The notes under the pieces are model-generated. The model did no database searches. It was not told the DNA's origin and worked only from the letters and a program-made list of their open reading frames with translations. From positions 4,464,001 through 4,528,000 of the forward strand of contig JASJZH010000004.1 of assembly GCA_037178975.1 (NCBI GenBank): a DNA stretch of 64,000 nt, written 5' to 3'. A program made the position numbers and the translations under genes. This DNA comes from Oscheius tipulae. Taxonomy: Eukaryota > Nematoda > Chromadorea > Rhabditida > Rhabditidae. Below, piece after piece: positions 24,501 to 33,818 of this stretch (its first letter is position 1; the number at the start of each line of letters is the position of its first letter).

Positions 24501-24702
24501 GTTGATAGTCTCGGTTGGCGATTCAGTTGCACAACAAACCTAAAATGATGCTTCTGCCACATATATGCTCACCTGATTGGAAGTACTTGCGACTTCGTCA
24601 CTTTGGTCCTCTACAACATTTCTCACCCATCTACTTCTGCAATTTAATAATTATTCCCAACTTGAGTAAACTCAACGCAACACTTTGTATCCACGAAGTC
24701 AT
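56..24702 (-). CDS. cla-1: Clarinet/Piccolo-like giant active-zone scaffold (partial, runs off left edge)
   Basis: A very large minus-strand gene assembled by following short introns with matching phase. CLA-1 (C. elegans), Fife (fly) and Piccolo are presynaptic active-zone scaffolds that cluster vesicles and calcium channels. The assignment rests on a Piccolo/RIM-type PDZ near the C-terminus (56-583). It is supported by the overall plan: a huge disordered N-terminal region, one giant repetitive exon, then smaller exons before the PDZ. The order is N-terminal exons (24571-24636, 24453-24540 and on to about 23445), repeat exon 12811-23402, exons 12564-12770 and 12378-12527, exon 9448-11798, many small exons between 9400 and 4250, exon 1133-3253, then PDZ exons. 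The visible product is roughly 6,000 residues. C2 domains expected after the PDZ would lie outside the window. The start is uncertain: an ATG at 24702 fits only with a 25-nt intron. Family call is confident; exact orthology and exon list are inferred. Confidence 0.8.
584..1132. other. Segment between the stop of the 2.1 kb exon and the PDZ exons; no gene assigned
   Basis: This segment should be an intron or an alternative 3' UTR of the clarinet-like gene. It holds overlapping open frames on both strands (about 736-990 plus; 829-1092 minus). The minus frame contains an acceptor-like TTTTGCAG followed by about 45 codons ending at a GTGAGA donor, so a small alternative exon is possible. I recognise no family and do not call a gene. 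Confidence 0.3.
1095..1100 (-). terminator. Poly(A) signal AATAAA for a short clarinet-like isoform
   Basis: On the minus strand AATAAA lies 32 nt after the TAG stop at 1133-1135. This supports transcripts that end before the PDZ exons. Confidence 0.55.
1133..3253 (-). other. Large 3' exon of the clarinet-like gene (about 707 codons)
   Basis: An open exon starting after acceptor TTACAG at 3254 and ending at a TAG. It begins with a basic [11 protein letters not shown] element and continues Pro/Ser/Tyr-rich. It contains a well-structured conserved-looking helix (residues around [20 protein letters not shown], then [20 protein letters not shown]), a second helix with a histidine run ([16 protein letters not shown]) and a long Tyr/Arg-rich tail with repeated RxYGSLPR-type motifs. 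The helix block looks like a binding module, while the tail should be disordered. An internal donor is expected if transcripts are to reach the PDZ. Confidence 0.75.
4770..4885. repeat. Dispersed repeat, copy a (clarinet-like gene intron)
   Basis: Contains GACTTGACTTGCCAA, GCGCACAAAATAG, CTAATTACC and AGACTTTTGGCATTTAGAACTAGA. The last word matches copy b (8400-8545) in all but one base. Confidence 0.65.
8400..8545. repeat. Dispersed repeat, copy b (clarinet-like gene intron)
   Basis: GGCTTGACTTGCAAAGAG, CACAAAGTATG, TTGCTAATTAGGGCTTCAGACAGATAG, an ACAC tract and AGACTTTGGGCATTTAGAAC in the same order as copy a. Confidence 0.65.
9448..11798 (-). other. Exon with about 12 degenerate copies of the LTxEELxHI helix
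   Basis: A 2.35 kb exon between acceptor TTGCAG (11799) and a GTTAGT donor (9447). It reads about 780 codons with a motif of the form L-S/T-x-E-E-L-x-H-I-x-x-V recurring every 40-70 residues, for example [61 protein letters not shown] and [16 protein letters not shown]. Spacers between copies are unrelated to each other. This contrasts with the tandem exon upstream, where whole 112-residue units are conserved. The motif resembles the first helix of Rab-binding regions in RIM/rabphilin-type effectors, which is a resemblance only. Confidence 0.8.
11799..12377 (-). other. Long intron of the clarinet-like gene with a (TG)n tract and dispersed repeat
   Basis: At 579 nt this intron is more than ten times the local norm. 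It contains a TG microsatellite (about 11872-11892) followed by CTGAAGCCTTAATTACC and AAGTTAAGTCAA. Related sequence recurs, inverted, near 8400-8545 and 4770-4885. Confidence 0.6.
11845..11990. repeat. Dispersed repeat, copy c (inverted, clarinet-like gene intron)
   Basis: Reverse orientation of copies a and b: a TG tract, TGCCTGAAGCCTTAATTACC, ACTTTGTGCGCACAA, AAGTTAAGTCAA. The conserved end word seen in a and b is not clear here. Confidence 0.55.
14712..17294 (-). repeat. Higher-order duplication, 1,344-bp period (4 monomers)
   Basis: About 14712-15950 recurs at about 16056-17294. Segments I compared base by base (for example 14761 onward against 16105 onward) are identical, including monomer-specific differences. 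The offset equals four 336-bp monomers. Confidence 0.8.
17823..21266 (-). repeat. Higher-order tandem duplication, 1,722-bp unit
   Basis: About 17823-19544 is followed directly by a near-identical copy at about 19545-21266. The only difference I noticed is one base (ggtttcgg near 19330 against ggtgtcgg near 21052). The unit equals five 336-bp monomers plus one 42-bp insertion, so the frame is preserved. Confidence 0.8.
23445..24636 (-). other. N-terminal exons of the clarinet-like gene
   Basis: Short exons joined by introns of 32-70 nt read through in phase into the giant exon. They include a helix [19 protein letters not shown], a form of the same motif that is amplified downstream. A mixed-composition region follows (about 240 residues with several Cys and hydrophobic stretches such as [18 protein letters not shown]) that may fold. 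The segment ends acidic ([15 protein letters not shown]) before the giant exon. I do not recognise a named domain here. Confidence 0.6.
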
Positions 24703-26443
24703 AGTTTAGTACTGTAGTTTAGAGAATATTACGCTAAAATTGGTTTTTAGGCAAGTGAATAAAACAGAGGTCTAGGGACCTAAATTCATAATGTAATAAA
24801 GACGCTATTACATGTGGAAACAAAATTCTTCGATACGTAACTAAAAATTTACCCAAAGGACAATGTTTGTTGCAGGCATGCAAATTTTAATGTACCAGAA
24901 GGGTCTAACTGAGGCGTTTCACGTGAGAACGTAGAACGTGTTGAAACGCTCCGTTAAAAACCCAAAGTGTTCGCATAATTTAGGTTGGGTTAGCTATACC
25001 TGATTGAAATTTTAAACGGAAATTGTTAGGCGTGACTGGGCGTTGGTTTAACCTTTAAACAAATTTTTTCGTTCTTAATGGGACTTTCAATGCTATATGT
25101 AGAATAAATATGAAATCAAATAAAAGAATCAGTTCACATCGTCCTTGAGTCCGAATTCATTTAATTCCACACGTGAAAAACGGAAAAGTCAGCGTACAAC
25201 GACATTTTTTGGCATACTGACAGTAACTTAGGGAAAGGTTGTGGTGAAGGTAGATTAAGGCGCTGCTCAATAGGATGTAAGCTTGTCTTTGAAAATCAGT
25301 TACTTGACTGGAGAACATAAGAAATTTAGAATGAAGAAAAAGCTTGATGTCAGATATGGTGTTTACGATAAGTGAATCTTCTCAAAGAGGAACTAGTAGA
25401 AATACAGCCGAATTAGGACGACCAAATTTGAAAAAGAGTAAAATTATAAATGAACAGGAATTATAAAAGTTGTTTTGTTTACTTATAAATGCCTAAAAGT
25501 TTCAATGGCTGCTTCTGCTGTGGTAGTACGACGGAAAGGAGAAGATAGGGAACAACAAGGATGTAATATGAATGAGGCTTAAAGGACAACCGTAATGGCA
25601 TAACTGTAACTTGATCCCAGGAGGGCAATATACAAACTTGGCTTGTTTAAATTGTGCTCTTGTCTGTCTGTATGTCTGAAGCCATTATTGAATTACTTTG
25701 TTAAAGTTGACAAACCAAGTTAGTTTTGGACCAGCTGCTGACGGCAGCTTCGCAGCCCCTAAGTCATAAACTCGAAAAATGCTAAATAAAAAGTAAATTA
25801 TAATTATTCTGTAAAACCAAGGATTTTCGAAAAGTAGCTAACGAAAGAACACTGCCAGTGGTATTCTGAGTGCGCCCAGCTGGCCTTCAGCAGATCGATG
25901 CCTCGCCACGACACAGCCTGGAATCTCGTTACCAAATAGCTTATTCACTCTTAAGCATAGCCCTTGTTCATTCTTCGCTCCCGACAATAGCCATTAAGGT
26001 TCCCTTTTTTAATAATTGGGCCAAGGTGGCTTTCGGCGAGTTCTGCGTTAACGCCGTATTAATACTTATTGAGAAATAACATGATTAAAAAAACGTGCTT
26101 TCCGCAGACTGAAACCGTGTACTAAAAAAATCCCCTAGCGGAACACTGTAAAATTGCTGTCGGCTGCGGCATGTAGTACGATATGAAGGAAGTTCAAATC
26201 TGCACATCGAGCTAGATTCTCTAAACTCCAAAAACGTTTTTACTTCTCCATGTTTGCCCTCTAGTATTCTCGCATGTGGCGGCAGTTATTTTGCGCAATT
26301 ACTCGTTATGAGGTCATCCAGCAGTACCAGCTGATGTCACACCTGTCGCCAATCTCTTAATAGCCAAAGGGTCTTCGTTATTTGAATACCGAACAATAAG
26401 ACATCATTTATTTTCAAAAAAAGCAATATCACCGGTGTACCCG
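24703..26443. other. Intergenic region between the clarinet-like gene and FRMD4
   Basis: About 1.7 kb without a convincing gene. It contains a dispersed-repeat copy near 25655-25770 (CTGTCTGTCTGTATGTCTGAAGCC and an arm GACGGCAGCTTCGCAGCCCC). Promoter elements of the clarinet-like gene are expected here but none is obvious. A 69-codon open frame at 25870-26079 has no recognisable features. Confidence 0.5.
25655..25770. repeat. Dispersed repeat, copy d (intergenic)
   Basis: CTGTCTGTCTGTATGTCTGAAGCCATTATTGAATTACTTTG-type order followed by a GC-rich arm (GACGGCAGCTTCGCAG). Orientation is the same as copy c. Confidence 0.5.
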
Positions 26444-29400
26444 TCAAACTATAGTTGCTGTTTTTTGAGGACCCTTCCTCCCTGCCTCTGTTTTATAGTA
26501 CTGAAGTAGTGCTTCCATATGAGGATCGGTCCCGGTTTGAAGACGTCCGGAAGATGCAGACTGACCCAATGTGTATGCTGGAAGTGCTCCTCTGTGTGGG
26601 AAGTGGGTCAAAGGAGGTCGCTGGAATCGCGGAAGAGGATTTCTTAAATATGTTTTTGTTGAACGAAGAAGTATCTTACTCATAATGAGAGGTGGTTTGA
26701 GAAACAGGAAACGTGGTGACTCTATTGCTGGAAGGAGATGACCGAGATTGGCTCATATTCGACTTGTGAACCTGTTGTGATCTAAAGGTTTGTATTTAAG
26801 TAGAGGGAAAGAATGCATTTACCGTGTTTCGCATCGATCCAAACTTGCTGTCGCGAAGCTACCACTACAGCTAACACTGCTTGGAATACCGGTTGAAATT
26901 CGTCTTGGTGCCACTACGGCTACTTCACGGATTACAGGCGGAATAATTTCTCTTGCAACAGAATGAGCAGACGCACTTCTTCTTCTGCTTTGTTCGTCTT
27001 GGATTGTCGGATAATGAGCTTGACGATAGCTACTTCTGTAACATGTTGACCTATATCCAACGTTCTCGTAGCTAAAAAATCAATGTATTGAATAAGAAAA
27101 TAAACGTCTTACATTGGCGAAGCTAGCGGATTGTCCAGTTCGTCGCTAGTTGTGGAACGTTGTGTAAAGCTTCTTCTTTGCCCAGTCGGTGGTAGACCAA
27201 GAGACGAAGAAGACGACGAGGCTTCCGAGAATCGCTGAGCCAGGGATCGTCTGGAGTTTTCACTTGGAGCTCTTCTAGCAATGTATCCGTCAACTGCATC
27301 CTCTCCGGATTGTTGGAGCAAGTCGGGAATAGACCCGTGAGGAGTGGTTGGACACGATTTGGCTATAGCTCCAGACCAAGTCGCTAAAGACGAAACAGTT
27401 AAAAAGGAATTATCCGAAGACCTACTTTCACTTCTATTGGTAACAATTGAAGAAACATCAGGCTTACTGGCAGACAGACGTAGTTGAGACAGCCCCACTT
27501 CCAAGCCCTTCAACTTGAGTGTTGCTGCTTGGAGATCCTTCTGTCGCTTCTTTCTAACGCTCTTATTCATGTTCTTGTCTTTCGCCAATCTTTCAGCTGC
27601 TGCAACAATTTTCTTATGAAGCTCCACATCTGTTTCCAGCTGGACCAGTCGATTTGCCTTAAATTTATATGAAAGTTCAAAAGGAGTCAATGTAGCTTAC
27701 CCTATCTCCTTTGATAAGTTCCTCCGGTATGCTAAAAGATGTACCAATACGTTTTTGAAGTTTGGGAATTTCTTGTCCGGGGAAAAGAGCCCTCTTCATC
27801 TCCTTCGGCATCTCACCAGTTGTTTCTGCCTCTTTTATACAAACAGCAAACAACTCCTTCATCTTCTCCCGCAGATCATTTTCCAATTTGAAGCGTCTGC
27901 TTTTCAGCTTGGCATATCGCTCTCGTGCAAACGTTTTCTCTTCCTCCGTGCGTCCTTTTACAGTTGGAAGACTATTTGTTGACGAGCCATCGCCCACTTT
28001 TGCTGCGGGCATTGATGCTGTTGATGACACGACGTGTAGAGAACTGAAAGTAAGCATCTCGAAGGCGGCAGAGAACGGCGGAAAGGCGCATATGATAAGC
28101 AACAGTCAAGAATTTATGGCTAGAGCAAACATACTATATTTCAGCAAGGACTTAGGAACCTTCTTCGCAAACTTTCTTATTTCTATTTCTCTTCTAATCC
28201 AATGGAGATTGAAGCTAGGCAGCATACAAAATGAACATCGAACACTTCTTACCTCAATGATGGCAGACTCGAACACAGAGAGGAGCTACTAATCAACCTG
28301 CCAATCTTTTCGGTGTGGTCGACGTTATTTCGCGGTCTCTGAAACTTTCAATAATGAAAAAAACCAAGAGTAACGGGTGTCAGTTGTTGAAAGGTTGGCT
28401 TGATGAGAGGTTGGATTAGGGTAGGCACAAGACCGCCAATGGGTCAGCTCAGGTTTCACTATTCTTTGGGCAGCACCTCCCAAGGGAGATTAGCGGGCTT
28501 CAAGAGGTCACGACAGGTGTCACCTAATCAACCATTCTAATCTTCCTTGCCAAGAAAACATAACAATGTTATGTTTGAGGGTACGAAAGGGAACATAGCT
28601 GTAAATCTGTTCAGAGCGTCACCGCTATTCCAAGGTCATAGAATCGGGCCAACTAACTTTGAGAAACAGTTATGTTTTTTTAAAGAAAAAAGTAGCCTGT
28701 AAGTTTTAGATTATTGTGAAGCTTCTTATTCGAATCCTGCATTTCAAAAGGGCAACATAAAACCAAAATTGTGAAATATGGACAGTTGAAATGAAGAAAC
28801 TGTAAAATGCGCCTGCCGGTCCAACGGGCAAAGCCTCGTAATACAAACACTTGACGTCACTGGAGCGGGTTCATCATCGAGGTATGATTCATGGTTTTCG
28901 CTATTTCTAATCGTTCTAAAGCAAAAGGAAGATTGGTTATGAGCTGGAGAGGAGAAGGGACGAGACGGGGCGACTGAGTCAGACTGACTATCAAAAGGAA
29001 CCTGGGAAAGGGCACGAGAAAGAATGCAGCGACACAAATTTTGTCTTTCTCGTCATAGCCATGTTAGTTGATATTATGTGTAGGTTAAAACGAGGGAAAT
29101 GATATGATGAGATCTTGATGATAAACTACGTTTCCGGAAGCTACGCGGGTGGCAATTGCGCATTGATCGGATAAGAGTGCTGCTGGTTTTTATCAATAGA
29201 CGCCAAACAATGACCAAAAAAGACAAAGGGCGCGGTCTAGGCGTGGTCATCGCATAAATACAGCTGTCTAAATGCGGAGATATGCTAATGAGGTGAGAGA
29301 GGACAGGTTAGACGGAGGTGGAGGGCATTTGAAACCTGAATGAAACGATGTTGGTAGGCTGACATTGAAGGAGAGGGGATCGATGTGGCTGACGACAGTC

Positions 29401-31365
29401 GGCTGCGACCAACTCTAATCCACTCGACGAGAGCAAGACAAACATCGACCGAACGACTAATACTTGTCCTGCCGGAAAAGGAGACAAATTCAGATAGACA
29501 AGGATGAAAAGGTCAATTTAGAAAAGTGTGGCAGCAGGGATTCTCAAGGTTTCCATGGCAGCCGGCAATGAGAACCAAAGACTCCACCCTAGACTGTTTT
29601 TCTCGAGGTCATGTGTTCATGGTAATAAGGGTAATCGAGAGGCTACTGGGCAATACGCAAGAGATTGCGCGACACCTTAATCCACTCAACGCTTTGAAGA
29701 TGCGATGGGAACAGTCGTCGCGAAGAAAGACTAGTGAGTAGTGATCCCCCGAGGCCTTTGAGTAACAACACTCAATGGTGTCCGGTTCACTCTCCGCTCC
29801 GTCCTCTTTTTCTTCATCGACTGAGGTCATAATCTGCGATTATTCCAGCCTTCCGGTTGTACTCTACTGAATAGCGAGAGGTCTCGTCGAACAGAGTCAT
29901 ATGATATCCTATTGTGATTGATGTTTGCCCTAAGGTACTTCGCCGCTTCCGACAGATGAAGGCAGTAGAAAACAAACAAGACTCACTTTGTGTTTCTGGT
30001 CAAGGAAAAACTGATGTTGTGTGATGGCTGCTTGCCAAATTGTCTTCGAAAGGACGACCTCTTTACAGATGAACGTTTGTAGACGAACTTGTCTTCGCTG
30101 CACAGACGACACTCTATAATTTTGAAATTGAAAGGATTTAAGTGATTCTGCGGGGACCGGCTCAATTAAATGGATACCGCTGATGACATAACTAAATCAC
30201 TAGGCGGCCCTTTGTGGCGCGACAAATGGCTCCAGATCCTTCTCCGGTTTCATTTTGTGTGTCCAATCAAACAATGAATGGAGGTGCTTAAGCGGTCTAG
30301 AGGAGACGGTCGGGCGATCGTTAAGTGATGTTAATTGAAGAGTCTTGCGCAAGTTTGTCGCAATTATTTTTACGCTGGGACGCCACTGAAAACGATGAGA
30401 AACTCACTGTGTGGTCGGATCGGATACAGCCTTCAACAGTTCTGGATCTTTTACTTCTTCTAAGCTTTCCCTGGCAGTTGATCTGAACAAATGTTGAGTG
30501 TATATGGTAAACGAACTACCTGTGAACTTCGATGATGAACTTATCTTCTTTGTAGTACAAGTTGTCAAGTTGTTTCCAATAAAAGATTTTATGATCTCTA
30601 CTCCTATGCGAGACAATAATTCCAGCAGAGCAGACCCCAAGGAGACATTTCTGTCCGTCCAAACAGCAGACATCATAGAAATAACAACCGTAGTATGGAC
30701 TTCTCTCAGCCAATTGAAGAAATCTAGAAGATTCAGAATTGAAAGAAGAGGAAAATGGTATACCTTATCATTGCAGTTCCTCTTGATAATCCCTTCATTT
30801 CGGAATGGAGGTCCAGAATCTCATTGATTGTATTCTCGTCTGTTAAGCGCAAAGGTTCTGGAATCGTGTGACGCAGTATCGTCTCGGCCTCTTCTAGTTC
30901 AACATCTTCCCCAAAAATCTGAAGAATGTAGGACAACATTTGCTTCCAGGCTGTAGGAGAAAGTCCAAGTTCCTCCTGAAAATATATAAAATATTGATTA
31001 GTGTCAAATACCTTGAGAAAACTGTCATACGCAGACAGGAAGAAGGCCTCGAAGGCTGATGGAGATGTCAGCGAAAGCACCGAATCTACAAAAAATCTGA
31101 ACTAAGCGATCTTATACAGTGAGCGTAAGCTATACCTAATTTTATAGTGGATAGTAGTCGTATGGTTCCCTGTCAGATGTTGCTCCTCCTTCAACCAATG
31201 AATTTGACCCGAAGCATCCACTTCTGCCAACCCAAAAAGTCGTGCATCTTCAGCCGAAAGAAGTAATAACTCAGCTGCTCTCTTCTTCACCACAGACACC
31301 GTCAGCTCTTCGAAAGTGTGGAAACGGCGGCCGTTCGGTAAGAGAACCGACAGGCGCCGCGACAT
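26444..31365 (-). CDS. FRMD4: FRMD4-type FERM and CUPID domain scaffold protein
   Basis: A multi-exon minus-strand gene starting at a true ATG at 31365 (MSRRLSVLLPNGRRFHTFEE). FRMD4A/B are junction and polarity scaffolds that bind cytohesins through a CUPID region. The N-terminal FERM is seen piecewise: the F1 lobe (31140-31365), the F2 helices (exons around 30760-31085, ending MKGLSRGTAMIRY) and an F3/PH-like lobe (FYWKQLDNLYYKEDKF at about 30520-30590, then TIWQAAITQHQFFLDQKHK at about 30000). The CUPID region is unmistakable: LREKMKELFAVCIKEAETTG and RRIGTSFSIPEEL-like text at about 27690-27960, then AERLAKDKNMNKSVRKKRQK at 27520-27600. Downstream are an NVGYRS motif (about 27050) and a disordered Ser/Arg tail ending at the TGA at 26444. 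Longer introns lie between 28.1 and 30.4 kb. Family call is confident; small linker exons are not fully resolved. Confidence 0.85.
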
Positions 31366-32715
31366 GAAATGAAAGAAGACTCTCTAGGAGAGTAAGATTA
31401 GTGAGAGACGAGGTGCTATTAAGAGAAAGAAAGTAAGAAGGTCTCCCTCGCGACCACAACGAATGAAAAGAACGGGCGGGAAACTGCTGGTCGTAAAGTT
31501 TCTCTATGGGAAAGACGGCCAGAGGCTGATCACTCACAGACCTGCTACAGTCCCAGGGAAAGAAAGATCTGTAAAAGTGACTGTAATTCCGAATGTTTTG
31601 TTTCAGTAAAGATTAGGGAACTCCGTGTAGAGAGTTTTCGTTTCTCAAATACTAAAAACAAATAGTTAACTATATCCATTTTAGCATGAAATGCAAAATG
31701 TGACGTGAAGTTCACAAATGAATCACGCACGGCAAAATTCGTGTGGGTGCGAAGATAAGAGACAGCTGGTGGTGGATGGGACGGACGGGTCAGCCGGCTG
31801 ACGGCAGATTTTGTTGCCATAAGGAAGAGGAGGGAGGGTGAGGACAAATAAAGGTGATAAGAGCGAGGGACAACAGACTGAGTCACACGCTAGAGAGGAA
31901 GAGCCGAAAAATGGATTTCAGTAGACTGCCGTACCTGGTGAAGGACGAGGAAAATCAATAACTGGTCATGGTCGTGGAGGTCAGCGGCTATCGTCCCGTG
32001 AGGCACGGCATTTAAAGGTCACCACATGCAGTTGACCTCACTATGTTTCTGTGTCGCCTGATGATCTCAGAATCAGCAATGTAACAAGTATTTAGAAGGA
32101 TTTGCTCAGACTGTATATTACTAATGACGTCTCAAACATGTGTCTATAGGTCAGCATTGATTTTAATACGAAACAAAACGCGACTGTTGTCTAGTTCCTG
32201 ACGAGGTCAACACTTTCTCAAGCGTGACGCGTATGTAATTAGGGTCTTGTAATATAGGTGACAAGGACGAATGGACAATGGAGACAGGGAGTCAAGAGCC
32301 TTTCGACTGTCACAGTTGTCTGAAAGTAATCCTTGTCGGCGCAAAATGATAGATGGAGCCAGATGGCTGGTTCGAACCAGCGCGACTCATCCCCACAAAG
32401 GAGACCTACTGATAGGGTCAGATCGTTTTTGAGCATTGGCTTTTTTGAATATTGGCAAACAAAGTTGCTGCAAACATGCTGATAATCATTCAGTGGCTTA
32501 GACGTAAAAGCCCACTATGCACTTGTTGTCTTCTATTTCACAGTATCGAAAAAGTGTTCCCGGCTTCTACGAATCTATCGATGTCCATGATATGTGTCGC
32601 ACACTTTTGGAATTTACAGGATATACTTACTCAAAGGGCTGCGTATACTTTGTAGCCATTGCAGCCAACAAGATGTTCCATTTGCGGCGATCCTATCTGT
32701 CCACTCTATGTCCGT
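31366..32715. other. Divergent intergenic region upstream of FRMD4 and the FkbM-like gene
   Basis: A 1.35 kb region between two outward-facing genes, expected to hold both promoters. A perfect 16-bp palindrome lies at 366-381 past 32000 (gctggttcgaaccagc, 32366-32381). Several open frames of 65-113 codons have composition unlike coding sequence. I see no clear TATA box. Confidence 0.4.
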
Positions 32716-33717
32716 ATGGATCTTCCAAAAAGGCTCCTTTTGACGCTACTCGTCATTTTCCTCCTATACGTCCTTCTTTTTTCATCTTCAGCTACTATTA
32801 CTACCGTCTCCAATAGAGAATTTGTGAGAGTTCCATTAGAGGAGAGCAGTTAGTTTCAGAAAAATGCCCCATTGGATGACCTCGTTTGGAGATTCATCTA
32901 CGGAGTTCGCAACTGTTTGAGAATGGAAACAGACCCAATCGAACTGAGAAGTAACCCGTTTCCAGAGGTGAGAGTCTACCAGGTTCTAAATAATAACATC
33001 TCGTAGTACTGGAGACGTCTCCCCGCAATCTCAGACTCTTGTGGCGTTAACCCTCAAATGAGTGTCCGAGCATATCCTACCGGCAAACAGTTCAATTTAT
33101 ACTACGTGCAGAATATGAACAAGGTACCAAACAACTCAAAACTGCAAAAATGCCTAGACTGTTGAAAACGAGAAATGTACTGTGCTCAGTCAAGTGACAA
33201 GCAGCTATCCTGATTTTGAGGGGAAATTCAAAGTAGGCTTTCGTAACTACGTAGAAATCTCTCTTTTAGCGAGATAATCCTAATTGCAACTTGGTGAACT
33301 ACAACAAGACACAAAAAGGTGGGCACTCTTTTGCCGAACTCTCTTCACTCTTATTTTTAGAAGTTATCGAAGACGTCAAAAGAGGCAGCCGAGTCAACGC
33401 ACTCTACGCACGATTCGACACCGTCGCGGATGCTCACGATCTTCTAGAAGTTCTTCATTCGGACTCTACAGTATGCCAGGTATTCGTATTCAATGTTGTA
33501 AACTCTCAAACTCCAGATCAATCTGCTTTACCCGGAGCCATCCGAAAGAAATCAGTGGCAGTTTGTAAATGACTTCAACAAACTGTTGATAGAAGGAAAA
33601 TATCTTCTGCTCAAAGCCGAAAAAGACTTTTCGAGTACCTTTATCAATGTTTTCATTGTGAATTTCAGCGATGACTTCTGTCGTAGTCGATACTTCCGAA
33701 TGTACACGTTCGATTAA
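32716..33717 (+). CDS. Small type II membrane protein, possibly a degenerate FkbM-like (Methyltransf_21) family member
   Basis: Seven exons (32716-32823, 32860-32967, 33007-33123, 33158-33232, 33270-33318, 33361-33479, 33517-33717) join in phase through introns of 34-42 nt into about 258 residues. The N-terminus is a signal-anchor (MDLPKRLLLTLLVIFLLYVL), placing the rest in the Golgi or ER lumen or outside the cell. Six cysteines lie in the luminal part. The layout (NPFPEYWRRLP, later TVCQINLLYPEP, and a C-terminus FINVFIVNFSDDFC) resembles nematode FkbM-domain proteins in their C-terminal half. I see no glycine-rich SAM-binding motif, so activity is doubtful. The family call is tentative; the exon structure is well supported. 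The gene is convergent with the GPCR, with stops 102 nt apart. Confidence 0.6.
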
Positions 33718-33818
33718 AGCTTTATGACCCGCTTAACAAATGGCTATAACCGAATGCCGTTTCATATAGTTCTTTTGAAGCAGAAGAGATTCGGGCTGCT
33801 CTTTTTCATTGTGTACTG

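Noticed and set aside
25870-26079. A 69-codon plus-strand frame between the clarinet-like gene and FRMD4
   Set aside because: No start context, domain, signal peptide or splice partner. Composition is like the surrounding intergenic DNA.
31545-31886. A 113-codon minus-strand frame upstream of FRMD4
   Set aside because: No recognisable domain and not in phase with the FRMD4 start exon through any good splice site. Probably a chance frame in the promoter region.
32366-32381. tRNA T-arm-like GGTTCGAACC
   Set aside because: It is the centre of a 16-bp perfect palindrome, with no acceptor stem, D-arm or anticodon arm at the right distances on either strand.
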